64,000 nucleotides of DNA, from contig JADKGL010000026.1 of the NCBI GenBank assembly GCA_016722295.1, positions 539,501-603,500 on the forward strand, in the 5' to 3' direction. Positions 16,955-25,662 of this stretch are shown in pieces (the stretch's first letter is position 1; the number at the start of each line of letters is the position of its first letter). The DNA comes from Saprospiraceae bacterium (GTDB lineage: Bacteria > Bacteroidota > Bacteroidia > Chitinophagales > Saprospiraceae). A program made the position numbers and the translations under genes. Under the pieces are notes generated by a model. It was given only the letters and a program-made list of their open reading frames with translations. It ran no database searches and was not told where the DNA came from.

Positions 16955-16987
16955 CAAACGTACGTAAAAATTTGATATCGGATACAA
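16955..16987 (-). promoter_or_regulatory. -33/-7 promoter of lgt
   Basis: On the minus strand TTG (16985-16987), a 22-bp spacer and TACGTTTG (16955-16962) precede the lgt ATG by 15 nt. This favours the ATG at 16939 over the upstream TTG as the start. Confidence 0.5.
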
Positions 16988-17016
16988 TATTCTGCTCTGT
17001 TTTGAGTTTTGTTCAC

Positions 17017-17049
17017 TTGTCTTTACTTAGAATTGTTTTATTATCTTTG
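17017..17049 (+). promoter_or_regulatory. -33/-7 promoter of L,D-transpeptidase gene
   Basis: TTG (17017-17019), a 22-bp spacer and TATCTTTG (17042-17049), only 5 nt before the ATG at 17055. A near-leaderless transcript is likely. Confidence 0.55.
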
Positions 17050-17054
17050 CGGCT

Positions 17055-17702
17055 ATGATAAAATCTCTGCGTCTATGGTTTTTTTGCTTCGTTTGCGTTC
17101 TATTGCCTAAGGCGGAAAGCGCCATAATACCAGAAGTATGTATAGAAAATAGTACTGTAAGCACTCCAGACCCATTTTTTACTTCAGAACTTGCTGCATT
17201 CATTTCGTATGATGTATTCCAAAAAGCTATAGATGGCGTCAAGAAATTTAATCCCACAAAGCAATTACTTGCTATTTGTGATTTTACGAAACCTTCCACA
17301 GAGGAGCGCTTTTTTCTTATAGATTTAGAACAACAAAAGGTAGTTTTGTCCAGTCTTGTGGCTCATGGAAGAAATTCAGGAGAAAACATAGCCAATTACT
17401 TTTCGAATAAAATGAGTTCCTATAAGACCAGTTTAGGATTTTATACTATAGGCTCCAAAATTTATAGCCCAAAACATGGACCATCACTATTGCTCAATGG
17501 CCTTGAAAAAGGCAAAAATGACAATGCTCGTCGGCGGGAGATCATTATGCATGGGGCAGATTATGTTAGTCATGATTTTATTGAAAAACATGGAAGGCTT
17601 GGGAGATCACAGGGGTGCCCTGCGCTGCCAAATGAAGTTATGCAAACAGTGATACCATTGATTAAAGATGGTGCCTTACTTTATATTCATGGAAAAATGT
17701 AA
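17055..17702 (+). CDS. Murein L,D-transpeptidase catalytic domain protein (YkuD_2 type)
   Basis: 215 residues with a signal peptide (about 1-22). The C-terminal half has the YkuD_2 family pattern, with HGADYVS and the catalytic cysteine Cys188 in GRSQGCPALP. Such enzymes make or modify 3-3 peptidoglycan crosslinks, or attach proteins to murein, in the periplasm. The 3' end overlaps the next gene by 14 bp, another transpeptidase, so they probably form an operon. Confidence 0.88.
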   Translation: MIKSLRLWFFCFVCVLLPKAESAIIPEVCIENSTVSTPDPFFTSELAAFISYDVFQKAIDGVKKFNPTKQLLAICDFTKPSTEERFFLIDLEQQKVVLSSLVAHGRNSGENIANYFSNKMSSYKTSLGFYTIGSKIYSPKHGPSLLLNGLEKGKNDNARRREIIMHGADYVSHDFIEKHGRLGRSQGCPALPNEVMQTVIPLIKDGALLYIHGKM

Positions 17703-19377
17703 AAACAACCTATTGTTAAAATCAATCTCAACTTTTCTAATATTCTTTTTAATAGGATTATCCATTTTACCTTTTTTAAGTTCATGTCAAAAGTCATGCA
17801 ATCCTGTAAAGTCTACTGGCAAATTGAGCCAAGACAGTACAGTTTATTCTCTTGAAAATTTTACCCCTTACACGCTGGACACATTTCTTTTGTCAAAATA
17901 CATAGCGCAAGACTCAAGTCACTTATTGATCCAAGAAGATTTGATGGAGTTTTATCAAAAAAGGTATTATCAATATGCTTGGTTTACACAGAAAGGGATT
18001 TCAGATGCTGTGCCTTTGTTATTAAATAGAATACAAAATTCATCTACAACTTTACCTGTCAACTATTTAAAAAAAATAAACCAATTTAAAGATAGCCTTC
18101 GTCTAGATTCTACATTTTTAATAAGAAATAAAAAGAATCTTGCGCAATATGAATTAGATCTAACGTCAGCTTATTTTCAATATGCCAAATATGAATTCTA
18201 TGGTATTGATAAGAATCCCAAAGATCTCGAATGGTTTATTCCAAGAAAGAAAAAAAACTACCAATTATTGCTAGAGCGAATAGCCTGTTGTGATAAAGAA
18301 CATACAAATTTCGAACCAACGAATTCTTATTATCGAAGACTTAAATCTGAATTGGTCAAGTACCGAGAAATCGAACCAATGTTGAAAGATCAAAAATTAC
18401 GTTGTGATACATTTCCTTTAAAAAAGAACGATACAGCTGGGGTATTGATATTAATAAAAGAGCGATTATCTTTACTTGGTGATTTAAGTAAAAATGATTC
18501 ATGCAATTTTTTTTCAGAAGAGCTTACAGTTGCGATAAAAAAATTTCAATATCGCAATGGAATTGACACAACAGGTGAGATAAATAAAATCACTTTTGCA
18601 GAATTGCAAAAACCGATTTCTACTTATTTAAGAAAGATCATTATTAATATGGAACGCTTGAGATGGATGACAGATTCAATTCCAGATACCTATATACTAG
18701 TGAATATTCCAGAATTCAAATTACATGTATTTGATAAGGGTAGTTTGGATTGGAGTATGAATGTAGTAGTAGGAGCACAGGCTACGACGACAAGCATTTT
18801 TGAGGATGAAATGTCACATGTGGTAATTAATCCTTATTGGGGAGTTCCAAATTCCATTGTAAAAAATGAGATTATTCCAGCGATGTTACGAAATTCAGAT
18901 TACATCAATCGGAATAACATGGAAGTGTTAAAGAACAATGTAGTTGTAAGCCCGTATTCAATCGCATGGTATGATATCAAAGGCAATCCACCATTTACGA
19001 TACGACAAAAACCTGGACCAAATAATGCATTGGGTAAAGTCAAATTTTTATTTCCCAACGATTTCAATATTTACTTTCACGATACTCCAGCAAAAAAATA
19101 CTTTGTAGAAAGAAAAAGGGCTTATAGCCACGGATGCATTCGTTTGGCCGAGCCATTAAAATTGGCTGAGTATATTTTATTGAGGGATTCTATTTATACC
19201 AAAAGCCAATTTGATAAAGAAATCTCCAAAAGCAAAGAGAACTGGATAAGTCTTCGACACCGGTTTCCTGTGATTATTAGCTATTTTACAGCATGGGTGG
19301 ATTCGAAAGGGGATCTTCAGTTTAGAGAGGATGTCTATGGTCATGATCGCAAATTGGAAGAAGAGATGTTTGATTAA
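17689..19377 (+). CDS. L,D-transpeptidase (YcbB/LdtD-like) lipoprotein
   Basis: 562 residues from the ATG at 17689, which overlaps the preceding gene; an in-frame GTG or TTG further upstream is less likely. The N-terminus is a lipoprotein leader (about 8-30, LPFLSSC). A scaffold region is followed by a peptidoglycan-binding domain (about 240-300, LLGDLSKND ... FQYRNGIDTTGEI) and a YkuD catalytic domain with HDTPAKKYF and Cys483 in YSHGCIRLAEP. It forms 3-3 crosslinks in peptidoglycan. Pairing with a second, smaller L,D-transpeptidase points to shared regulation of cell-wall remodelling. Confidence 0.9.
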   Translation: MEKCKNNLLLKSISTFLIFFLIGLSILPFLSSCQKSCNPVKSTGKLSQDSTVYSLENFTPYTLDTFLLSKYIAQDSSHLLIQEDLMEFYQKRYYQYAWFTQKGISDAVPLLLNRIQNSSTTLPVNYLKKINQFKDSLRLDSTFLIRNKKNLAQYELDLTSAYFQYAKYEFYGIDKNPKDLEWFIPRKKKNYQLLLERIACCDKEHTNFEPTNSYYRRLKSELVKYREIEPMLKDQKLRCDTFPLKKNDTAGVLILIKERLSLLGDLSKNDSCNFFSEELTVAIKKFQYRNGIDTTGEINKITFAELQKPISTYLRKIIINMERLRWMTDSIPDTYILVNIPEFKLHVFDKGSLDWSMNVVVGAQATTTSIFEDEMSHVVINPYWGVPNSIVKNEIIPAMLRNSDYINRNNMEVLKNNVVVSPYSIAWYDIKGNPPFTIRQKPGPNNALGKVKFLFPNDFNIYFHDTPAKKYFVERKRAYSHGCIRLAEPLKLAEYILLRDSIYTKSQFDKEISKSKENWISLRHRFPVIISYFTAWVDSKGDLQFREDVYGHDRKLEEEMFD

Positions 19378-19499
19378 AAATCGAAGCATTTTTAGCCGAT
19401 TTTAGGATTTTTATGAAATAATACTAAGTTTTACACTTGAAAAGCAGCATTTTACATTGTTCATTCGTTCAAGGTATAAGAAACAAAAATTCATAAATA

Positions 19500-20051
19500 A
19501 TGAATATTGCTGTAAATCTCCATTCTTCTGAGCTTGATATCATTCAAGCTTGCATCCGAAAGGAAGAATGGGCTCAGCAGTGGGTATATGAAGAGTTTCA
19601 TCACAGCATGTTGGGAGTGTGTATGCGATATGCATCCTCAGAAAATGAAGCAATGGATTTATTGCATGAAGGATTTTTGAAAGTATTTCAAAATATTCAC
19701 CATTATGAACCAGGCACAGTACTTGGCGCTTGGATCAGGAGAATCATGATCAATACATCGATTGATTATTATCGAAAGGAAAAACGTAGAATTACTTCGG
19801 ATTTGGAAGAGGCTACCTGTGTAGTGTTACAAAGCTCAAATCCATTGGCAAGTCTTTCTGTTGAGGAAATCATGACTGCAATCCAAAAACTCAGCCCCAT
19901 TTATAGGTCAGTATTCAATCTTTATGTAATAGAAGGATTTTCACACAAAGAAATCTCCGAAAAATTAGGTATAACAGAAAGCACATCGCGATCAAATTTG
20001 GTAAAAGCAAGAATAAAATTAAAGGAATTATTACATGAGTCAGGAGAATAA
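19500..20051 (+). CDS. RNA polymerase ECF sigma factor
   Basis: 183 residues with sigma-70 region 2 (about 25-95, EAMDLLHEGFLKVFQNI, GAWIRRIMINTSIDYYRKEK) and region 4 helix-turn-helix (about 125-175, FSHKEISEKLGITESTSRS). It redirects RNA polymerase to a regulon that cannot be identified from this window. It overlaps the next gene by 17 bp, as sigma factors commonly do with their membrane anti-sigma partners. Confidence 0.93.
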   Translation: MNIAVNLHSSELDIIQACIRKEEWAQQWVYEEFHHSMLGVCMRYASSENEAMDLLHEGFLKVFQNIHHYEPGTVLGAWIRRIMINTSIDYYRKEKRRITSDLEEATCVVLQSSNPLASLSVEEIMTAIQKLSPIYRSVFNLYVIEGFSHKEISEKLGITESTSRSNLVKARIKLKELLHESGE

Positions 20052-21561
20052 TACATTCGATCACATCATCCGAGAGAAAATAAAGGATTACCTGCATACA
20101 TCTCAATCACCAGACTGGAATAAAATGTCAAAAATGCTCCATGAGCATCGAGATGACATTGCTTTTGACGGATTGGTACAAGAGACCTTAAAAGATGTCA
20201 AGGCAGTTTCAAAAAAATCCTCTTGGGCAAGTTTTAAAGAGCGACGAGATCTCTTTCGCAAACGTCAAAGAGAAATCATCACTGCACGCATCATAGAGTC
20301 TTGTCTGCTGCTACTTATATTGTTGACTGTGAATCGCATGAGTTTAACAGAAAGATATAATTCAAATGTAAAAACAGCTAAATTTGAAAAAAATCAAAAA
20401 AATTTAGATTTCAATGCAGCGAAACACATAGGTAAAGATATCTATACTAGAACAAATGCTTCTACAGATTCAAAAAAAATGAATCCTACAAAAAGCAATA
20501 ATTCAAAAAACCGACCAAAAAATCTAATCAATAACTCCAGTATTCTGGAGAATAAAACTAGTAGTAAACTGCCTAATTATTCGGAATTGGAAAAGACCTC
20601 CGAGATAATGACAGTCCAAAAAACAAATGAGCTCACCACTCAGTCTTTGGAGTCAAATGTAATCTTGGATAGAGAAAATTTGGTTAATTCTTTGCATATT
20701 CTACATCAAAAAATAAATCCTTCTCTATCTAAGTCATTTGATTTACCAATTGTCGAGCTTGATAAACTAAACAAAATTCAGCCAAAGCCACATAAATTAA
20801 TTTATGCGGGAATATCTGCAGGAATAGCAAATATTACTGTAAAAACACCTGGGGAGTATTTAATAAATTATAATAAACCTTTAAGCTCTAATGCAGAATT
20901 AGAATTCTTGAATGCAGATGGATCTATTGAACCAAATGTGAGCAATCCAAGTATCATCGTTCCACCAACTGAAAAACAAAATGTGACTTCAACAACATTA
21001 GGAAGTTATTTGGTATTTGATCACAACAAAATAAAGCTGAGTACTGGACTAAATTATATGAAGTTCACCGTGGAAACTAAAGGTTCAGAAAAAGTAGGAT
21101 CAAGTGCAAAAGGTATTTATCTTAACAAGTTTAAGAGCATTCAATTTTCATTTATAGAAATTCCAATCTTGATAAAACGCCAATTAGTATCTTATAGCAA
21201 ACATAGTTTATTTGCAAAAGCAGGAATGGCATTTCAGATAGGATTAAAGAATAAATACAATTTTGATCAAATTAAATTAAATACATCGCTGCCAAATAAA
21301 TTTTATCCTGATGCAGTTTTTGAATCAAAACTAGCTGAGAGAGATTATATAAAAGGAATTCTTCAAGGCGGCGCTCCTAATAAAAACGCAATTATGAATA
21401 TTACAGGTGGACTAGAATATTTATATAACTTTTCATCTACTTGTAAATTTTTTACAGATTTTACACTTACATCGATGCTTGGCAACCAATTTTATGGACC
21501 AAACAGAAGCACTTTCAATTCTTATCATAGTTCCATCGGTTTTTATTATTTGCTTAATTAA
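20035..21561 (+). CDS. Sigma-factor partner: single TM helix plus beta-barrel-like domain
   Basis: 508 residues. Residues 1-85 are charged and helical with no recognisable anti-sigma motif. A transmembrane segment lies at about 87-104 (ESCLLLLILLTVN), then a Lys/Asn/Ser-rich linker, and from about 255 to the end a domain resembling outer-membrane beta-barrel families: alternating hydrophobic strands such as IKLSTGLNYMKF, IPILIKRQL and SLFAKAGMAFQIG, ending in an aromatic-rich strand with C-terminal hydrophobics. The overlap with the sigma factor suggests it controls or anchors it. An inner-membrane helix and a barrel-type domain in one protein is an odd combination; the C-terminal part may be a soluble beta-domain. 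Confidence 0.6.
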   Translation: MSQENNTFDHIIREKIKDYLHTSQSPDWNKMSKMLHEHRDDIAFDGLVQETLKDVKAVSKKSSWASFKERRDLFRKRQREIITARIIESCLLLLILLTVNRMSLTERYNSNVKTAKFEKNQKNLDFNAAKHIGKDIYTRTNASTDSKKMNPTKSNNSKNRPKNLINNSSILENKTSSKLPNYSELEKTSEIMTVQKTNELTTQSLESNVILDRENLVNSLHILHQKINPSLSKSFDLPIVELDKLNKIQPKPHKLIYAGISAGIANITVKTPGEYLINYNKPLSSNAELEFLNADGSIEPNVSNPSIIVPPTEKQNVTSTTLGSYLVFDHNKIKLSTGLNYMKFTVETKGSEKVGSSAKGIYLNKFKSIQFSFIEIPILIKRQLVSYSKHSLFAKAGMAFQIGLKNKYNFDQIKLNTSLPNKFYPDAVFESKLAERDYIKGILQGGAPNKNAIMNITGGLEYLYNFSSTCKFFTDFTLTSMLGNQFYGPNRSTFNSYHSSIGFYYLLN

Positions 21562-21628
21562 TTTTGATTTAATAATTCAAGTTAAACGTAGAATTCTATC
21601 TTTCCTCCTTTCTTTCAGAAATTTCCTA

Positions 21629-21636
21629 TAAATTTG
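21629..21636 (+). promoter_or_regulatory. TAnnTTTG element before uppS
   Basis: TAAATTTG ends 7 nt before the uppS ATG. No TTG at the usual distance was found upstream, so only half of the consensus is present. Confidence 0.35.
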
Positions 21637-21643
21637 CTGCGCC

Positions 21644-22390
21644 ATGGATCATTTGAAAGAAAAAATAGATTATCATCAACTACCATCTCACATCGCTGTG
21701 ATTATGGATGGAAATGGTCGTTGGGCAAAACAAAGTGGCATGCCACGATTGTTTGGTCATAAAAATGGAGTGACTGCTGTAAGAGAGATCACAGAAACAT
21801 GTGCAGAACTTGGAGTTCAATATTTGACTTTGTACTCATTTTCTACAGAGAATTGGAATAGGCCTACACTTGAAGTACAAGGGCTAATGATGTTGCTAGT
21901 AGAAACAGTTCACAGTGAATTAAAAACACTTCAAAATAACAATATACGCCTCCGTGCTATTGGCGATTTAAGTAAATTACCTCAAAGAACTCAAGATGCT
22001 TTGCTCGATGCGATCGATCAGACCAAATCAAACACAAGGATGACATTAGTCCTTGCCCTCAATTATAGTTCGAGGTGGGAAATTTTACATGCCGTCAATC
22101 AAATAGTGGCTGATACAAAAAATGGCAAGATAATATCGGATATAAGTGAAGCACAATTCTCATCATATTTGAGCACAGCAGATATTCCTGACCCAGAACT
22201 ATTGATTCGTACAAGTGGAGAATTTCGAATTTCAAATTTTCTACTGTATCAATTGGCTTATACAGAACTCCATTTTACAAGCGTATTGTGGCCAGATTTT
22301 AGAAAAAATCATTTATTTGAGGCGATTTTAGACTTTCAGTCTCGAGAAAGACGATTTGGTAAAACCTCAGAACAACTCACATCAAAATAA
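21644..22390 (+). CDS. uppS: Isoprenyl transferase (undecaprenyl diphosphate synthase)
   Basis: 248 residues. The substrate-binding segment IAVIMDGNGRWAKQ places the catalytic Asp at residue 22; YSFSTENWNRP and LIRTSGEFRISNFLLYQ are the other family signatures. The enzyme makes the C55 carrier lipid for peptidoglycan and O-antigen. The more frequent RTSGE(Q/L)RLSNF is here RTSGEFRISNF, a mild variation. Likely co-transcribed with bamA, a pairing common in Bacteroidota. Confidence 0.95.
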   Translation: MDHLKEKIDYHQLPSHIAVIMDGNGRWAKQSGMPRLFGHKNGVTAVREITETCAELGVQYLTLYSFSTENWNRPTLEVQGLMMLLVETVHSELKTLQNNNIRLRAIGDLSKLPQRTQDALLDAIDQTKSNTRMTLVLALNYSSRWEILHAVNQIVADTKNGKIISDISEAQFSSYLSTADIPDPELLIRTSGEFRISNFLLYQLAYTELHFTSVLWPDFRKNHLFEAILDFQSRERRFGKTSEQLTSK

Positions 22391-22496
22391 AGCTGTACAT
22401 TTGCGGCTTATAATTTTTTACAAAAAAATTCGTTTAGTGCTTTACCACATTAAAAGTCAGGACGAATCTATTTTAAACAGAATTAACTACAAATCA

Positions 22497-25043
22497 ATGG
22501 GTTATAGCATACATAGACTGAAGTTTTTGACTTTGATTTCTTTTCTTTTCCTGCATTTTACAGTAACGAGTCAGGTAGAACCAAAATTCATGGAGGTTTC
22601 TAGTCAGAAAACTTATGAAATCGGTTCCCTTGTAGTCAAAGGGAATCAATTTAGTGATGAAAAAGCGATCATTTCTATTTCAGGTCTGCGAATTGGACAA
22701 AAAATTTCTATTCCTGGTCCAGAAACTCAATCAGCCATTAAGTCATTGTACAAACAAAGATTATTCTCTAATGTAGAAATTATACTCAATACTGCGATCG
22801 ATCAAGTAGCGAATATTGAAATACATGTCAAAGAAAAAGCTCGATACTCAAAACACACATTCAAAGGAGTAAAGAAATCAGCTCATGACGATCTCAATGG
22901 AATCGTAAATTCTCAATTAGTCAAAAACAGTATCATTTCTGAAGATATTAAACAAAATATTACGAATACTGTAAGAGATTATTATTTGGAAAAGGGATAT
23001 TTAGATGCAAAAGTAGCAGTATTGGAATTTCCTGATGAAAAGAAAGAGAATTCTGTGCGATTAGTGATTGATATTGAAAAAGGTAAAAGAGTAAAAATCG
23101 CAAATATCACCTTTGATGGAAATAAAAATGTTTCAGATTACAGACTGAGAAGAAAACTAGACAAAACAAAGCGAGTATGGCAGATTTTTTCAAAATCAAA
23201 ACTCCAACAAGATCTATATGAAGCTGACAAAAAAAATATCGTCGATTACTATCATACTATAGGCTATAGAGATGCTAAAATAACTTCAGATTCAGTCTGG
23301 AGATCCTCTGCAAAACGATTGAAAATAAATCTTGTAGTAGATGAAGGGAAGAGATACTATCATCGAAATATTGAAATAAAAGGGAATTCATTATATAAAG
23401 AAGAATATATAAAAAATGTACTTGGAGTTCAAAAAGGCGATGTTTACAATCCAGATTTACTTCAAAAAAGATTGAGCTTCAGTCAAGATGGACGCGATGT
23501 AAGTAGTTTATATATGGACGAAGGGTATTTGTTTTTTAGAGCAGAGCCTATTGAAGTAGGTATTGACAACGATTCAGTCGATATTGAAATAAGAATTGTA
23601 GAAGGTCCACAAGCCACAATAGATAAAGTCACGATCAGAGGGAATGATCGAACGAATGAGCACGTCGTACGTCGAGAACTCCGTACGCGACCAGGTCAAA
23701 AATTCAGCAGAAGTGATATCATCCGTTCACAACGAGCGATTATGGGACTTGGATTTTTCAATCCAGAAGCTTTAGGTATTAATACTCCTGTCAATCCTCG
23801 AAGAGGAACAGTAGATATAGAATATACGGTTGAAGAAAAACCTTCAGATCAATTGGAATTATCAGCTGGTTGGAGTGCATTTGGTTTGTTGGGGACTTTG
23901 GGTGTTTCATTCAATAATTTTTCAACTAGAAATATTTTGAAGCGCTCCGCATGGAGTCCACTTCCGCAAGGAGACGGTCAAAAACTTTCATTGCGAGCTC
24001 AGACCAATGGTAAATATTACCAATCATATAATTTTTCATTTACAGAACCTTGGCTTGGAGGTAAAAAACCAAGTTCACTCACTTTGGGTGGCGTTTATTC
24101 TTTGATTAATAATGAAAGTCTAGGTAGTGGGAAATTCAGTATTTTGCGATTTAGTGCTTCATTAGGTTCACAATTGCGAAAACCAGATGATAACTTCATT
24201 ACTAGTACTGGAGTAAATTTGGAAAGAATAAGATTAAAAAATTATAGAGGATTTAATAGCCCACAAGGCGAACCCGTTTTGTTTGGAGATTATTATAACT
24301 TATCATTACGTCAGACCATTGCGAGAAGTACGGTGAATGAACCCTTATTTCCACGAAGTGGGAACAAGTTAAGTTTGACCATACAATTGACGCCCCCATA
24401 TTCCTTATTTCGAAAAAATTGGGAGCCATCCGATGCAGGTGTCCAAGACAGATACAGATGGGTAGAATATCACAAATGGAGAATCGATGGAGATTGGTTC
24501 TTTAATCCTTTCGATAAATTAGTGTTTGCATTCAATGCTAAAATAGGGTTCTTAGGTTATTATAATAGCAAGATTGGTGCGCCACCGTTTGAACGGACAC
24601 AATTGGGAGGAGATGGTCTGAACAATCAGTCATTTACAATAACTGGACGGGATATTATTTCAATGAGAGGTTATGAACCAAATGAGATCAATACATCTAC
24701 ATCATTAGATCAACCAAGTAATATAAATAATCAATCAGTTGATGCAACCGTATTCAACAAATATACTGTAGAAATGAGATATCCTTTATCTCTCAATCCT
24801 AGTGCAACGATTTACGCATTATTATTTGCTCAAGGAGGAAATGCATGGTATCAATTCAAAGATTTCAATCCATTTGATCTCAAGAGATCAGCTGGGGTAG
24901 GAGTAAGAGTATTTTTACCCATGTTCGGCTTATTGGGATTCAATTATGGTGTAGGATTTGATAAACCTTGGTTGACCGAAAAAAATGCATCATGGAAAGA
25001 ATATGCAAAATTCAATCTTATCCTAGGATTTGAGCCCGAATAA
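22497..25043 (+). CDS. bamA: Outer membrane protein assembly factor BamA
   Basis: 848 residues from the ATG at 22497, which begins a clear signal peptide (about 1-25, ending VTSQ). The frame is open further upstream into the uppS end, but no better start is visible. Several POTRA domains span about residues 40-420 (for example VVKGNQFSDEKAI and VTIRGNDRTNEHVVRREL), and the rest is the surface-antigen beta-barrel. MRGYEPNEI is the L6-loop VRGF/Y motif. The protein inserts beta-barrels into the outer membrane. A TACATTTG at 22396-22403 could be its own -7 element. Confidence 0.95.
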   Translation: MGYSIHRLKFLTLISFLFLHFTVTSQVEPKFMEVSSQKTYEIGSLVVKGNQFSDEKAIISISGLRIGQKISIPGPETQSAIKSLYKQRLFSNVEIILNTAIDQVANIEIHVKEKARYSKHTFKGVKKSAHDDLNGIVNSQLVKNSIISEDIKQNITNTVRDYYLEKGYLDAKVAVLEFPDEKKENSVRLVIDIEKGKRVKIANITFDGNKNVSDYRLRRKLDKTKRVWQIFSKSKLQQDLYEADKKNIVDYYHTIGYRDAKITSDSVWRSSAKRLKINLVVDEGKRYYHRNIEIKGNSLYKEEYIKNVLGVQKGDVYNPDLLQKRLSFSQDGRDVSSLYMDEGYLFFRAEPIEVGIDNDSVDIEIRIVEGPQATIDKVTIRGNDRTNEHVVRRELRTRPGQKFSRSDIIRSQRAIMGLGFFNPEALGINTPVNPRRGTVDIEYTVEEKPSDQLELSAGWSAFGLLGTLGVSFNNFSTRNILKRSAWSPLPQGDGQKLSLRAQTNGKYYQSYNFSFTEPWLGGKKPSSLTLGGVYSLINNESLGSGKFSILRFSASLGSQLRKPDDNFITSTGVNLERIRLKNYRGFNSPQGEPVLFGDYYNLSLRQTIARSTVNEPLFPRSGNKLSLTIQLTPPYSLFRKNWEPSDAGVQDRYRWVEYHKWRIDGDWFFNPFDKLVFAFNAKIGFLGYYNSKIGAPPFERTQLGGDGLNNQSFTITGRDIISMRGYEPNEINTSTSLDQPSNINNQSVDATVFNKYTVEMRYPLSLNPSATIYALLFAQGGNAWYQFKDFNPFDLKRSAGVGVRVFLPMFGLLGFNYGVGFDKPWLTEKNASWKEYAKFNLILGFEPE

Positions 25044-25058
25044 AGTTAAGTTAATAAA

Positions 25059-25538
25059 ATGAAGATTCCATATAAAATCATTGCAGGATTTGTGATTTGT
25101 TATTGCTTGTTTGATACCAATGTTATTGGACAAAAAACAGTGAACGCAGTTCCAAATTATTTTCAAAAAGATACGATTTATACTTTTGAAATTAGCTCGC
25201 ATAACAATGATGAAGCAATTCAGAAAATTACAGAACGACTTGGAAAACCAGTAAGCAATTCAATAGGGGAATTGGTTTGGGAGAAAATATCATTACCTTA
25301 TATTGGCAAAAATTTGAAGATCGTCTTGAAAGATGGTGCATTTACCATTTCAAATGATCGAGCTGAATTTGTACCATTCAAAGATGTTGCTTCTAAAGAA
25401 AAACTCATGAATGAAAGTTCAAAAAATGTACTGCGAAAAACAGAAATCTTTGTATTCGCTAATGGAAAAAATGCTATCACATCCACAGTAAATCAAGGAC
25501 GAATGTTGAGTTTTTTGGAAGGAATTTTGGAGAAGTAA
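25059..25538 (+). CDS. Hypothetical secreted protein
   Basis: 159 residues with a signal peptide (about 1-25, ending VIGQ). The mature part is beta-rich with no recognised domain; a WEKISLPYIGKNLKIVL segment and a FVFANGKNAITS strand are the most distinctive. It is 15 bp behind bamA, followed by a possible hairpin terminator, so it is likely the last gene of the uppS-bamA unit. An assembly-related role would be a guess. Confidence 0.65.
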   Translation: MKIPYKIIAGFVICYCLFDTNVIGQKTVNAVPNYFQKDTIYTFEISSHNNDEAIQKITERLGKPVSNSIGELVWEKISLPYIGKNLKIVLKDGAFTISNDRAEFVPFKDVASKEKLMNESSKNVLRKTEIFVFANGKNAITSTVNQGRMLSFLEGILEK

Positions 25539-25568
25539 AGCTTTGAATAAGTCACTTATAAAGCTTTA
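25536..25568 (+). terminator. Possible hairpin terminator
   Basis: TAAAGCTTT (25536-25544) pairs exactly with AAAGCTTTA (25560-25568), with partial pairing inside. It overlaps the last codons of the preceding gene and has only a short T run after it, so the call is modest. Confidence 0.4.
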
Positions 25569-25662
25569 TTACATGGAGTTCAATCTAGATTTGATTTGTA
25601 TCTGACTACAAATATTTTGCTCCTACGGAGCCATGAATGATATATCAACAAGTTGTTGAGTC

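Noticed and set aside
16940..16987. TTG start for lgt at 16987
   Set aside because: It would add 16 residues before the conserved MYPNL start, and the TTG fits as the -33 element of the promoter.
22356..22496. N-terminal extension of bamA overlapping uppS
   Set aside because: It begins in uppS coding sequence, has no homologous character and would bury the signal peptide that starts at 22497.
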